Shown here: positions 46,009 to 54,001 of the stretch, in pieces
Layout: each line of letters opens with the position of its first letter
Numbering within the stretch: the stretch's first letter is position 1
Assembly: GCF_004005995.1 (NCBI RefSeq)
Contig: NZ_CP034767.1
Location: 1,984,001-2,048,000, forward strand
Source: Devosia sp. 1566
GTDB lineage: Bacteria > Pseudomonadota > Alphaproteobacteria > Rhizobiales > Devosiaceae
Direction of reading: 5' to 3'
DNA length: 64,000 bases
Translations under genes and position numbers: made by a program
The notes under the pieces: generated by a model
Seen by the model: only the letters and a program-made list of their open reading frames with translations
Told to the model about the DNA's origin: nothing
The model's database searches: none

Positions 46009-47595
46009 CTAAGCGCCGATCAACAGGTAGGAATCGGCAAGCCATAGCGCTAATTGCATGATGGTGAAGGTTGGATTGGCGCTGCCCGCGGTTGGAAACA
46101 CCGAGGCGCTGGCAACCGCAACATTGGGCACGTGGTGGCAGCGAAGATCGGGGCCAACCACCGAGGTCGCTGGGTTGGTTCCCATGCGCGTAGAGCCAGA
46201 CGGGTGGGCGCAGGCTTCGACAGTTTCGATGATCTGGCCATCCGGGCTGTTGACGCCGGGAGCCCAGATCAATGGGCAGAGATTATCCAGACCCGCTCGG
46301 GACCAATAGGTCCTGAGCCTGCGCGCGGCCGAGCGGAAGGTCCGTTCGTCTGTAGGTAGCACCTTCCAGTGCAGCAAAGCTTTGCGCACCCCCAACTGGT
46401 CGGTTTTCTCCGATAGGGAGATGCGGTTCCCGGGGTCGGGCAGTTGCTCGACCAGCGCCATGAGGCGCAAATCCACCGCGGGCGGCACATAAAGCTGCTT
46501 GTGCCAGAAGCGCCAGAACCCGCTTTTGGCGATCAGGCCGACATCCCGAACTGCCGTGCCGATCTGGCGTGGTTCCACTTGCTGTCGTTGCACGCCCTTG
46601 GCGATACTCTTGATCGCCGCCATGCCACTATTGCCCATATCCATGGCAACATAGATGAAACCGCTTGAAACCTGGTCTTCGCGCTGGGCGCTGCCGGATA
46701 GCTCAAGATGCAAGTCGCGGCGGATACCCCGAACGAAGCGGCAACTCAGCAGATGATTGGTAAGGTCGGCACGCGTACGATCCACCAACGCAACTTCCGC
46801 TTTCAAATGATCCTGGAAGTAGCGCCCCAAGGCGTCAGTTCGCTCGAAGGCGCGATTGCCGCTGGCCGCGTCAAGCAGCAGCAGCAGTCGTGTGGACTCG
46901 ATGGTGCCGGCTGCGAGGGCGAATTCCTCGGCGCGCACGGTAAGCTCGTGCCCGTAAAGGCTCTTGGCGGTGATAGCGCGCAGCTTCCCAGCCTCGGTAT
47001 CCAGATCGAAACCACACACCGTCGCGTTAAGCCAGACCGTAATGTTGGGATTGGATCGGATCTCCCGTCCCAGGATCGAGATGATGTTGCAGCGCTTGAA
47101 CGTGGGGCATTTCGCCCAACGGGTCATGAAATCCTCACCAGTATCGATAAGCAGGCCCGCCGAACCCGGCGCTCTCGTATCGAGCTCATCAAAAGAATCG
47201 TGGCCGACACCAAACAACGCTTCCAGCTCTTGCTGGTAGCGTCTCAGGATGTGCGGGGCCACCGGCCACTCGGGCTGGTCGACATGTTCGCGAGCGCCCT
47301 GATCGAACCCCGCAATGGGGATCATCCGCCCGCCCCAGCGTGACGACGAGCCTCCAAGGCCGCGGTAGCGGCCCGTCATGGCACGGCCATACCCCCCACC
47401 CGCGTCATCAATGTCGTTGAGCTCGTGGATAGCGGGATCAAACGCGACGGTGCCGCTTTCAACGACAATGACTTTCCTGTTGTGCTGGGCAAGTCGTGTG
47501 GCCAGCAGCAATCCCGCAATGCCGGCTCCGACCACGCAAAACGGTGCGCTATGGCTTTGGCCACTGAGCTCCCTTGCGAGGTCCCGGATTGGCAT
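46009..47595 (-). CDS. GMC-family FAD-dependent oxidoreductase
   Basis: A 528-residue protein starting at ATG 47595 (MPIRDLARE) after GGGAGGA. FAD-binding Rossmann motif FCVVGAGIAGLLLATRLA near residues 20-37, and the C-terminal GMC motif AHPSGSTRMGTNP ... FPTAGSANPTFTIMQLALWLAD. The family oxidises alcohols and sugars. It is divergent from a glycosyltransferase and opens the surface-polymer region, so a sugar residue of that polymer or a lipid-linked sugar is a possible substrate; this is inference. Confidence 0.88.
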   Translation of the reverse strand: MPIRDLARELSGQSHSAPFCVVGAGIAGLLLATRLAQHNRKVIVVESGTVAFDPAIHELNDIDDAGGGYGRAMTGRYRGLGGSSSRWGGRMIPIAGFDQGAREHVDQPEWPVAPHILRRYQQELEALFGVGHDSFDELDTRAPGSAGLLIDTGEDFMTRWAKCPTFKRCNIISILGREIRSNPNITVWLNATVCGFDLDTEAGKLRAITAKSLYGHELTVRAEEFALAAGTIESTRLLLLLDAASGNRAFERTDALGRYFQDHLKAEVALVDRTRADLTNHLLSCRFVRGIRRDLHLELSGSAQREDQVSSGFIYVAMDMGNSGMAAIKSIAKGVQRQQVEPRQIGTAVRDVGLIAKSGFWRFWHKQLYVPPAVDLRLMALVEQLPDPGNRISLSEKTDQLGVRKALLHWKVLPTDERTFRSAARRLRTYWSRAGLDNLCPLIWAPGVNSPDGQIIETVEACAHPSGSTRMGTNPATSVVGPDLRCHHVPNVAVASASVFPTAGSANPTFTIMQLALWLADSYLLIGA

Positions 47596-47814
47596 GACGT
47601 TGATCCTCCCGCCCAGTATTACATTTGACCCAAATCCTATCGGTGGCTCGCGCTTCTGTGATCTGAACACATCGGGGCGTCAGGCCAGCCTTCTTAGTTA
47701 GCCAGGCCCGCGATGGGATTATTGCTGCACAAATCTGGTCGGACCACAGTGAGTGCCTAGGGGCAATCGAGGCGAAGCAACAACGCTTCCCCCGCTTGGT
47801 GAGGGGGCATCAAG

Positions 47815-48723
47815 ATGGCTAATCCACCGCTCGTCAGCATCATCATTCCACATCTCAACGAACCCGATCTGCCGGCATGCCTGCATTCCTTGGCCCGGCA
47901 GGCAGGCAGGGGCATTACGTTCGAGATCATCGTGGTCGATAATGGCTCGCGCGACCTGCCGCGTGCTGCGGTCTCTGCCGTTCCGCAAGCCCGTCTAGTG
48001 GTCCAACCTATCCCGGGACCAGGCCCGGCCCGCAATCTGGGTGTGGCGGAAGCCGCCGGTGAGATCCTGGCCTTCATCGATGCGGACTGCGTCGCCGCGC
48101 CAAACTGGCTGGCGGCAATCGTAGCCTGGTTTCAGCACCACCCCGAAACTGACATTGTGGGGGGTGACATCCGGATCAGGCCGACCGATCCCGACCAACT
48201 CACGGCGATCGAAGCCTACGAGAATATCTTCAGCTACCGCGCTCGCGAATATGTCGAACGGCATGGCTTCGCGGCCACCGGCAATATGGCCGTGCGCGCC
48301 AAGATATTCCCCAAGGTCGGGCTCTTTGGGGGCATCGGCACCATGGAAGACACCGAGTGGGGTCAGCGCGCCACCGCCATGGGCCACGGCATCGCCTTTG
48401 TCGGGGATGCTCGCGTCTATACCCCCTCCTGCAAGTGCTTCAGCGAGCTGGCTCGCCGCTGGGACCGCCATGTGGCCCATGAATTCAAAGCGGCCAGCGG
48501 AACCCAGGGTCGGATCAAATGGCTGGCCAGGAGTGCCATGATTGCCGCCTCGCCTGCCTTGGAGGTGGTACGAATCTGGCGCTCCGATCGTGCCGGCAGT
48601 TTGCGCGAACGTGTCCTGGCGCTCAGATGCGTGACCCAGGTCCGGCTTTATCGCGCCGGCCGGATGCTGCGCCTGATCTGGAACGACAACGCCGCAAGCA
48701 TGGTGAACATGTGGAATCGCTAG
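47815..48723 (+). CDS. Glycosyltransferase family 2
   Basis: A 302-residue GT-A glycosyltransferase. VSIIIPHLNEPDLPACLHSL opens the nucleotide-binding fold, with VDNGSRD and the DxD-type FIDADCVAAPNW near residue 86. GATGNM-type acceptor region reads FAATGNMAVRAKIFPKVGLFGG, followed by EDTEWGQRA. It has a hydrophilic C-terminal helix region and no membrane segment. Followed after 126 bases by the unrecognised 412-residue gene. Confidence 0.9.
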   Translation: MANPPLVSIIIPHLNEPDLPACLHSLARQAGRGITFEIIVVDNGSRDLPRAAVSAVPQARLVVQPIPGPGPARNLGVAEAAGEILAFIDADCVAAPNWLAAIVAWFQHHPETDIVGGDIRIRPTDPDQLTAIEAYENIFSYRAREYVERHGFAATGNMAVRAKIFPKVGLFGGIGTMEDTEWGQRATAMGHGIAFVGDARVYTPSCKCFSELARRWDRHVAHEFKAASGTQGRIKWLARSAMIAASPALEVVRIWRSDRAGSLRERVLALRCVTQVRLYRAGRMLRLIWNDNAASMVNMWNR

Positions 48724-48849
48724 GGCGAAGCTCCCTCAGCACCGCGGGGCGCTAGTCCGCCCGGGTGATCCTGCCCTCTTCAAACTGCACCATAAGAGCG
48801 AAGTGCGCACCACCACCCCCCATGCAAGATTCAGATTCTGGCGGACCCC

Positions 48850-50088
48850 ATGCAAAGCGCGCGCAGGGAAATCAAGGGTATGAACATGTTGCAGGATTTC
48901 GGCTCCAACCCTAGTTCCAAGCGAGTGCGAGGACCTGAGTTCGATCGCATTCTACAGCTCGAAGAAGAATATCCCCGGGCGCGCGAACGCCTGCCCAGGC
49001 TGTGCAGCCTGGCGGTTGACGGCCTGCGGCACATGGCGCTGCCAAACATGCGGTTTCCCCACACGATGCGCAGCACCGACGCGAGGAAGGCTGCCGCACC
49101 CCGCCCCGAGGGCGACAATCTGCGCTACACGATCAATGTTGCCCAAGGTCTGGCCTGGATGCCCGAAACGGTGCAGCGGGGCGTGCTGCATGGGCATAGC
49201 GCGAGGGAACTCGCGCAGTCCTGCATTGACCGTGCCGCCCAATCGCGCGAGCCCGGAGCCGTCGCACTGGCTGCGTGGGCTGCAGCGGAAACTGCGGGGA
49301 TCTTTGCCCGGAACCTCTACGATATCCTTGTCGAGATCCTTGCTGAAAGCGAGAGCGTCGAGTTGGTGCCATGTGCCTGGGCGCTCACCGCCGCAATTGC
49401 TGGCCAGCACTTGGGAGATACGAGGCGCGTCAAGGACTTGGCCTGGATCATGTTGCGTGACGCCCAGTCGCCCAGCGGAGTGTTTCCCCATGTTACCCCG
49501 GTCTCGGCCGGTGGCTGGGTGCGTGGCCATGTGGGCTCTTTCGCCGATCAGGTGTATCCCATCCAGGCCATGGCCCGCCTCGGCTATGCCGACGACAACA
49601 TAGCCGCTCTACGGGCCGCTGATGCCTGCGCTGCTAGGATTGTCGAGTTGCAAGGCAGCGCCGGCCAATGGTGGTGGCACTACGATACGCGTGATGGCAG
49701 CGTAGTTGAGGGCTATCCGGTGTATAGTGTGCACCAGCATGCCATGGCCCCAATGGCCCTGCTCGATCTGCTGGATGCCGGCGGACAGGATCACCGCGCC
49801 GCCATCGTCAAGGGCCTGGGTTGGCTGGATGATCATCCCGAAACGGACCAGCCGATGATCTCGGAACAGCACAGCGTGATCTGGCGCAAGGTTGCCAGGA
49901 CCGAGCCCCCTAAGCTGGCCCGTCGGATCGCCGCCGGCACCACGGCGCTCAAAAAGGGTTGGCACCTACCTGGCCTCGACGCAGTGCTGCGGCCCGGCAA
50001 GATCGATTACGAATGCCGGCCATATGAATTTGGCTGGTTGCTTTACGCTTGGCGCTCGCGGGCTGTGGTGCAGGACTTGCACCCCTGA
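48850..50088 (+). CDS. Unrecognised protein with alpha/alpha-toroid-like sequence
   Basis: A 412-residue soluble protein without signal peptide. It is almost all helical, with repeated helix pairs of small residues (AVALAAWAAAETAG, ALTAAIAGQHLGD, YPIQAMARLGYADDN, HQHAMAPMALLDLLDAG, AIVKGLGWLDDHP) and a striking aromatic loop GQWWWHYDTRDGSVVEGYPVYSVHQH. This resembles six-hairpin or terpenoid-cyclase toroids, which often hold glycan-active or lyase sites. Start may be ATG 48850 or 48880 (better ribosome site). Same strand as the GT2 gene, convergent with the secretion operon. Confidence 0.7.
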   Translation: MQSARREIKGMNMLQDFGSNPSSKRVRGPEFDRILQLEEEYPRARERLPRLCSLAVDGLRHMALPNMRFPHTMRSTDARKAAAPRPEGDNLRYTINVAQGLAWMPETVQRGVLHGHSARELAQSCIDRAAQSREPGAVALAAWAAAETAGIFARNLYDILVEILAESESVELVPCAWALTAAIAGQHLGDTRRVKDLAWIMLRDAQSPSGVFPHVTPVSAGGWVRGHVGSFADQVYPIQAMARLGYADDNIAALRAADACAARIVELQGSAGQWWWHYDTRDGSVVEGYPVYSVHQHAMAPMALLDLLDAGGQDHRAAIVKGLGWLDDHPETDQPMISEQHSVIWRKVARTEPPKLARRIAAGTTALKKGWHLPGLDAVLRPGKIDYECRPYEFGWLLYAWRSRAVVQDLHP

Positions 50089-50105
50089 ACTGACGCGCCC
50101 GCCGC

Positions 50106-51500
50106 TTAGGGTTCATGCAGGCTTTCATCGATGCCGCGCATCAGGGGATAAAGGAAATAGGAGATCACGCTCCGCTCCCCCGCGTGGATCTCGGCTGAAA
50201 CCGTCATGCCCGGGAGCAAGCGGAAATCGGCCGGCGTCTGCCGCAGCTTTTCTTGGCTCAGACCGATGCGCACCCGATAAAACGCCGTGCCGCCCGCCGG
50301 ATCCTCGCCGGGCTGCTTGGCAAAAGAGTTTTCGCTGATCGAGGTCACTGTGCCCGCAACTGTCCCATGTTCCTGGAAGGGGAAGGCATCGAACTTGATC
50401 CGTGCCGCATCGCCAAGGGCCAGATGCCCGATGTCATTGCTGGGCACAGCCACTTCAACCTCAAGCGCAACATTGAGCGGCACCAGGGTAACCAGCGGCT
50501 CGGCGGCTTGCACCACTGAAGCCTGGGAGCGTTGCGCCACCTCCAGCACCGCGGCATCCGCTGGCGCCAGCAGATGGGACATGGCAGCGCGTAAGGTCAC
50601 TTTGCGCACTTCCTCGTTGATTCCCGCCTGCTTCTCCTCTAGCTCAACCAGCGCTTCCAAGGTCTGGCGCCGGTAATCCTCGACGAAGTTCTGCCGCTCG
50701 GCCTGCACCTGCTGAAGCCCGTGCAGAGCTTCGGCATATTGCCCTTGCACCTGAGTGAGCGTTACTTCGAGCTCCAGCCCGAGATCACGGCTCTGCAGAA
50801 ATGCCAGCCGCGAACCATTCCCGCTATCCGCCAGCGTAGAATGCATATCTTGGATTTCGCGCAAACCGCCCAGGCGCCTGCGCAGCGTTACTTCCTGCGC
50901 CTTTGCCGCCTGCATCAGCGCCTCGCCATGGGCAATCTGCGCGTCAAAATCGGCCAACCTGGCTTCGAAGGCGGCCCGCCGCTGCCGGGCCAATTCCGCC
51001 TGCATCTGCGCCTCGGGAGAAGCGTGGAGCGGTGGCGCATAAACCGCTCCTGACAGCTCAGCCTCCATGCGGGCGATTTGGGCCACAAAGCCCGCGAGCT
51101 TGGCTTGCAATTGACTGGCATCGGCATCGGCAAAGGTCGGATCAAGGGTAGCGAGCAGTTGACCTTTGCGCACCACATCGCCAGGCTTGACCGCGATCGA
51201 CTGGACAATGGAGGTTTCAAAGGGTTGCACTACCAGGGTCGGTTGGCTGGTGGTCAGCTTGCCCGGCGCGACAACAATCTGGTCGATCCGCGACACGCTG
51301 GCCCAGAAAACACCAGCACCAATCGCGGTGGCGACGAGGTAAAGCGTCAGCCGGGCCGTGATCGGCGGACGGCGTTCTTCGAGCGCAATCGCGTCGGTTT
51401 GGAAATCCCGGATCGCCGGCGCGGTTCCTGGCTCCACGAGTTTGAGTTCGGGCCTGCCGGTGGGCCTGAGCCGCGCGGGGTCCTTTTCAACGGCACTCAT
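50106..51500 (-). CDS. Type I secretion membrane-fusion protein (HlyD family)
   Basis: A 464-residue protein from ATG 51500 (MSAVEKDPARL), overlapping the ABC exporter stop by 4 bases. A cytoplasmic N-terminus is followed by one membrane segment (LTLYLVATAIGAGVFWASVS), a biotinyl-lipoyl-like part (IVQSIAVKPGDVVRKGQLLATLDPT), a long helical hairpin (about residues 95-300) and the second lipoyl/beta-barrel part. It links the inner-membrane exporter to a TolC-type outer-membrane channel, which is not encoded here. Confidence 0.93.
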   Translation of the reverse strand: MSAVEKDPARLRPTGRPELKLVEPGTAPAIRDFQTDAIALEERRPPITARLTLYLVATAIGAGVFWASVSRIDQIVVAPGKLTTSQPTLVVQPFETSIVQSIAVKPGDVVRKGQLLATLDPTFADADASQLQAKLAGFVAQIARMEAELSGAVYAPPLHASPEAQMQAELARQRRAAFEARLADFDAQIAHGEALMQAAKAQEVTLRRRLGGLREIQDMHSTLADSGNGSRLAFLQSRDLGLELEVTLTQVQGQYAEALHGLQQVQAERQNFVEDYRRQTLEALVELEEKQAGINEEVRKVTLRAAMSHLLAPADAAVLEVAQRSQASVVQAAEPLVTLVPLNVALEVEVAVPSNDIGHLALGDAARIKFDAFPFQEHGTVAGTVTSISENSFAKQPGEDPAGGTAFYRVRIGLSQEKLRQTPADFRLLPGMTVSAEIHAGERSVISYFLYPLMRGIDESLHEP

Positions 51501-53647
51501 CCGACGAGCTTCATCTGCTGGTTCCACAAATGGCGATAGGTGGTGCAGCGCGAAACCAATTGGCTATGGGGTCCCACATCCACCAGCCGCCCGCGGTCGA
51601 TAACAAGGATTGCATCGGCATCGGTGAGCATGGAGAGCCGGTGCGAAACGATGATCACGGTGCGCCCCGCGGCGATGCCCTTGATGCTCTGCTTGACGAT
51701 CGCCTCGCTTTCAGGATCCAACGCGCTGGTCGCCTCGTCGAGGATCAGGATACGCGGATTGGTGACGAGGGCTCGTGCGATCGAGAGCCGCTGGCGCTGG
51801 CCGCCCGAAAGATTCTCTGCCCCCTCCTCGATCAAGGTGTCGTAACCGCGCGAGAGCTGCTCGATGAACTCGACGGCGCCTGCGAGTCTGGCTGCATCCA
51901 CCACCTCCTCAAAGGTCGCATCCGGCTTGGCTGCCGCGATGTTGTCGCGCACCGTGCCACGGAACAGGAAATTGTCCTGCAGCACCACACCGACGCTGCG
52001 GCGGAGATGGTTGAGGTCCAGTTCGCGCAAGTCATGGCCGCCGATGCGGATCACCCCTTGCTGAGCCGGATAGAGGCCCTGGATCAGTCGGGTGACGGTG
52101 CTCTTGCCACTGCCGCTGCGCCCCACCACCCCCATGATCGTATTGCCCGGCACGGCAAAGCTGATTTCGTTGAGCGCAAAGGGCCCGTCGTCACGATAAC
52201 GGAACGAGACATCCTGGAATTCCACCGCGCCCTCTAATTCGGGGCGCAGTCCTTCCGTGCTGCCGCTGCGCTCCACCTTCTCGTTCATCACCTCGCCCAG
52301 CATGCGCACCGACAGCGCCACCTCCTGGTACTCGTGCACCATGGTGACGATCTGCACTAAGGGTCCTGAAACGCGGCCAGCCAGCATGTTAAAAGCGATC
52401 AGCGCGCCCACGCTCATCGCGCCATCAAACACCAGAAGCGCGCCAACACTGATGATCGCGACCGCCATCAGCTTTTCCAGCAGCCCGGTGACGGCCTGCG
52501 CCGAGATCGAGATAGTCTCGACTTTAAAACGGGTGTTGATGGTCTGGGCTGACCGGTCATCCCAAACCCGCCGCTGTAGCGGCTCCATGGCGAGGGACTT
52601 GAGAGTTCGCATGCCGTGCATGGTCTCCACCAAGAGGCCCTGGCGTTCACCCTCCGCGGCGTAAAGCGCTGCCAGCCGCTTGCGAAAGGGCGCCACCAGC
52701 AGCGCCACCACCAGCGCGATCAGGGCACTGAATCCGAGCACGATCAGGGAAAGTTGCACGCTATACATCAGCAGAACGGGGATGAAGACCAACAGCGACA
52801 GCGTGTCGAGCATGGTCAGAAACAGCCTGCCGGTGAGAAATTCCCGAATGCGGCTGGATTGCTGCATGTGCTTGACCAGAACGCCTGCCGAGGAGCGTTC
52901 GAAGAAGTTGATTGGCAGATCGAGCATGTGCCGGAAGGTGCGGGTTGCCACCCGAATATCGATCCGGTTGGTGGCGTAGATCAGCAGGTAGCGGCGCAGG
53001 AACACGAACACCGCCTCAAACACCAGCGCCACACCAATCCCGATGGCGAGCACGATCAGCGTTGAATAGCTCTGGTGCACCAGCACCTTGTCGATCACGA
53101 GCTGGAAAAAGACCGGCGTGGCCAGTCCCAGCGCATAAAGAAACAAGGCGGCGATCGCGACATCGATGAACAACCGTTTCTGATGCAAAATTTCAGGGAC
53201 GAACCACGCAAAGCCAAAGGGTTGCTCAGGATCGGCAATGGCATAGCTGCGCTTGACCAGCAGCAACTCGCCATTCCACCGCCTAGCGAACTGCTCGAGC
53301 TTGACCACGATCATCCCGCCCGGAGTATTCGCTAGGGGGTCGAATATGCGCAGCACCACGGCGCCGGTTTCATCCTGCTGGGCCCCCAGGATCGACACCC
53401 AATTGCCGTTCCCGAGCCGAGCCAGCGCCGGGTAAGCCTGCCCCAAGCGCAAGATGGTGGCGGGCTTGGCCTTGATGCGGCGCGCCCGCAGCCCTGACTC
53501 CCGCGCCATGCGCAGCATCAGGTCAAAGCCTATGCCTTCGGCGCCGATCGCATGCTCGGCCACCAGCCGCCCACCGTTGCCATCGAGGCCATGGTGGCGC
53601 AAAGCCGCGGCAAGGCATTCCGGGCCAGTTTGAACAAACGCCTGCAT
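51497..53647 (-). CDS. Type I secretion ABC exporter with C39-like domain
   Basis: A 716-residue exporter. Residues 1-130 are a C39-peptidase-like domain (TGPECLAAALRHHG ... GNGNWVSIL). The His expected in the second motif is absent, so it is probably a non-cleaving docking domain as in HlyB. Six membrane segments follow (about 160-440), then an ATPase with Walker A GRSGSGKST near 510, signature LSGGQRQR near 613 and DEATSALD. It is coupled to the HlyD gene and lies 15 bases after the 103-residue gene. Confidence 0.93.
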   Translation of the reverse strand: MQAFVQTGPECLAAALRHHGLDGNGGRLVAEHAIGAEGIGFDLMLRMARESGLRARRIKAKPATILRLGQAYPALARLGNGNWVSILGAQQDETGAVVLRIFDPLANTPGGMIVVKLEQFARRWNGELLLVKRSYAIADPEQPFGFAWFVPEILHQKRLFIDVAIAALFLYALGLATPVFFQLVIDKVLVHQSYSTLIVLAIGIGVALVFEAVFVFLRRYLLIYATNRIDIRVATRTFRHMLDLPINFFERSSAGVLVKHMQQSSRIREFLTGRLFLTMLDTLSLLVFIPVLLMYSVQLSLIVLGFSALIALVVALLVAPFRKRLAALYAAEGERQGLLVETMHGMRTLKSLAMEPLQRRVWDDRSAQTINTRFKVETISISAQAVTGLLEKLMAVAIISVGALLVFDGAMSVGALIAFNMLAGRVSGPLVQIVTMVHEYQEVALSVRMLGEVMNEKVERSGSTEGLRPELEGAVEFQDVSFRYRDDGPFALNEISFAVPGNTIMGVVGRSGSGKSTVTRLIQGLYPAQQGVIRIGGHDLRELDLNHLRRSVGVVLQDNFLFRGTVRDNIAAAKPDATFEEVVDAARLAGAVEFIEQLSRGYDTLIEEGAENLSGGQRQRLSIARALVTNPRILILDEATSALDPESEAIVKQSIKGIAAGRTVIIVSHRLSMLTDADAILVIDRGRLVDVGPHSQLVSRCTTYRHLWNQQMKLVG

Positions 53648-53662
53648 GGCAACGGGAACCGG

Positions 53663-53974
53663 CTAGGAGTCGAAATTGGGTGAGGCGCTTTGCTGGCTGT
53701 TGCCGTTTGCCCTGGGCGGATTCACCGGAATGACATTGCTCGGTTCATTGCGTCGAATGGCGCCGGCCTCGATCAGTCCGTTCATGGCGTTTTGCAGCAC
53801 CTCGAAACTGTTGGCAAACCCCTCTAACGACATGACGATGCGCTGCCGGTGTTCTGGTATCGGCTGGCCGCCCGTATCGCGCATGGTTGCGGAAAGGCTG
53901 ACCAAATCGATCCGCACCACCGTCCCCGTGACGGTGATCTCCCCGATGGCATCTGCATAGAGTTCGCCTTGCAT
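53663..53974 (-). CDS. Small protein of the type I secretion operon, function unknown
   Basis: A 103-residue protein between the giant protein gene (27-base gap) and the exporter gene (15-base gap). A beta-rich first half (ITVTGTVVRIDLVSLSATM) is followed by a helix (RIVMSLEGFANSFEVLQNAMNGLIEAGAI) and a disordered Pro/Asn/Ser tail. The pattern, strand pair then MSxxxFxxxxxxxxxxL helix, loosely recalls DUF3467-type small proteins. Possibly a chaperone or assembly factor for the secreted substrate; unproven. Confidence 0.7.
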   Translation of the reverse strand: MQGELYADAIGEITVTGTVVRIDLVSLSATMRDTGGQPIPEHRQRIVMSLEGFANSFEVLQNAMNGLIEAGAIRRNEPSNVIPVNPPRANGNSQQSASPNFDS

Positions 53975-54001
53975 GACTGCTTCCCTGACTTTAGTTCTGG
54001 C

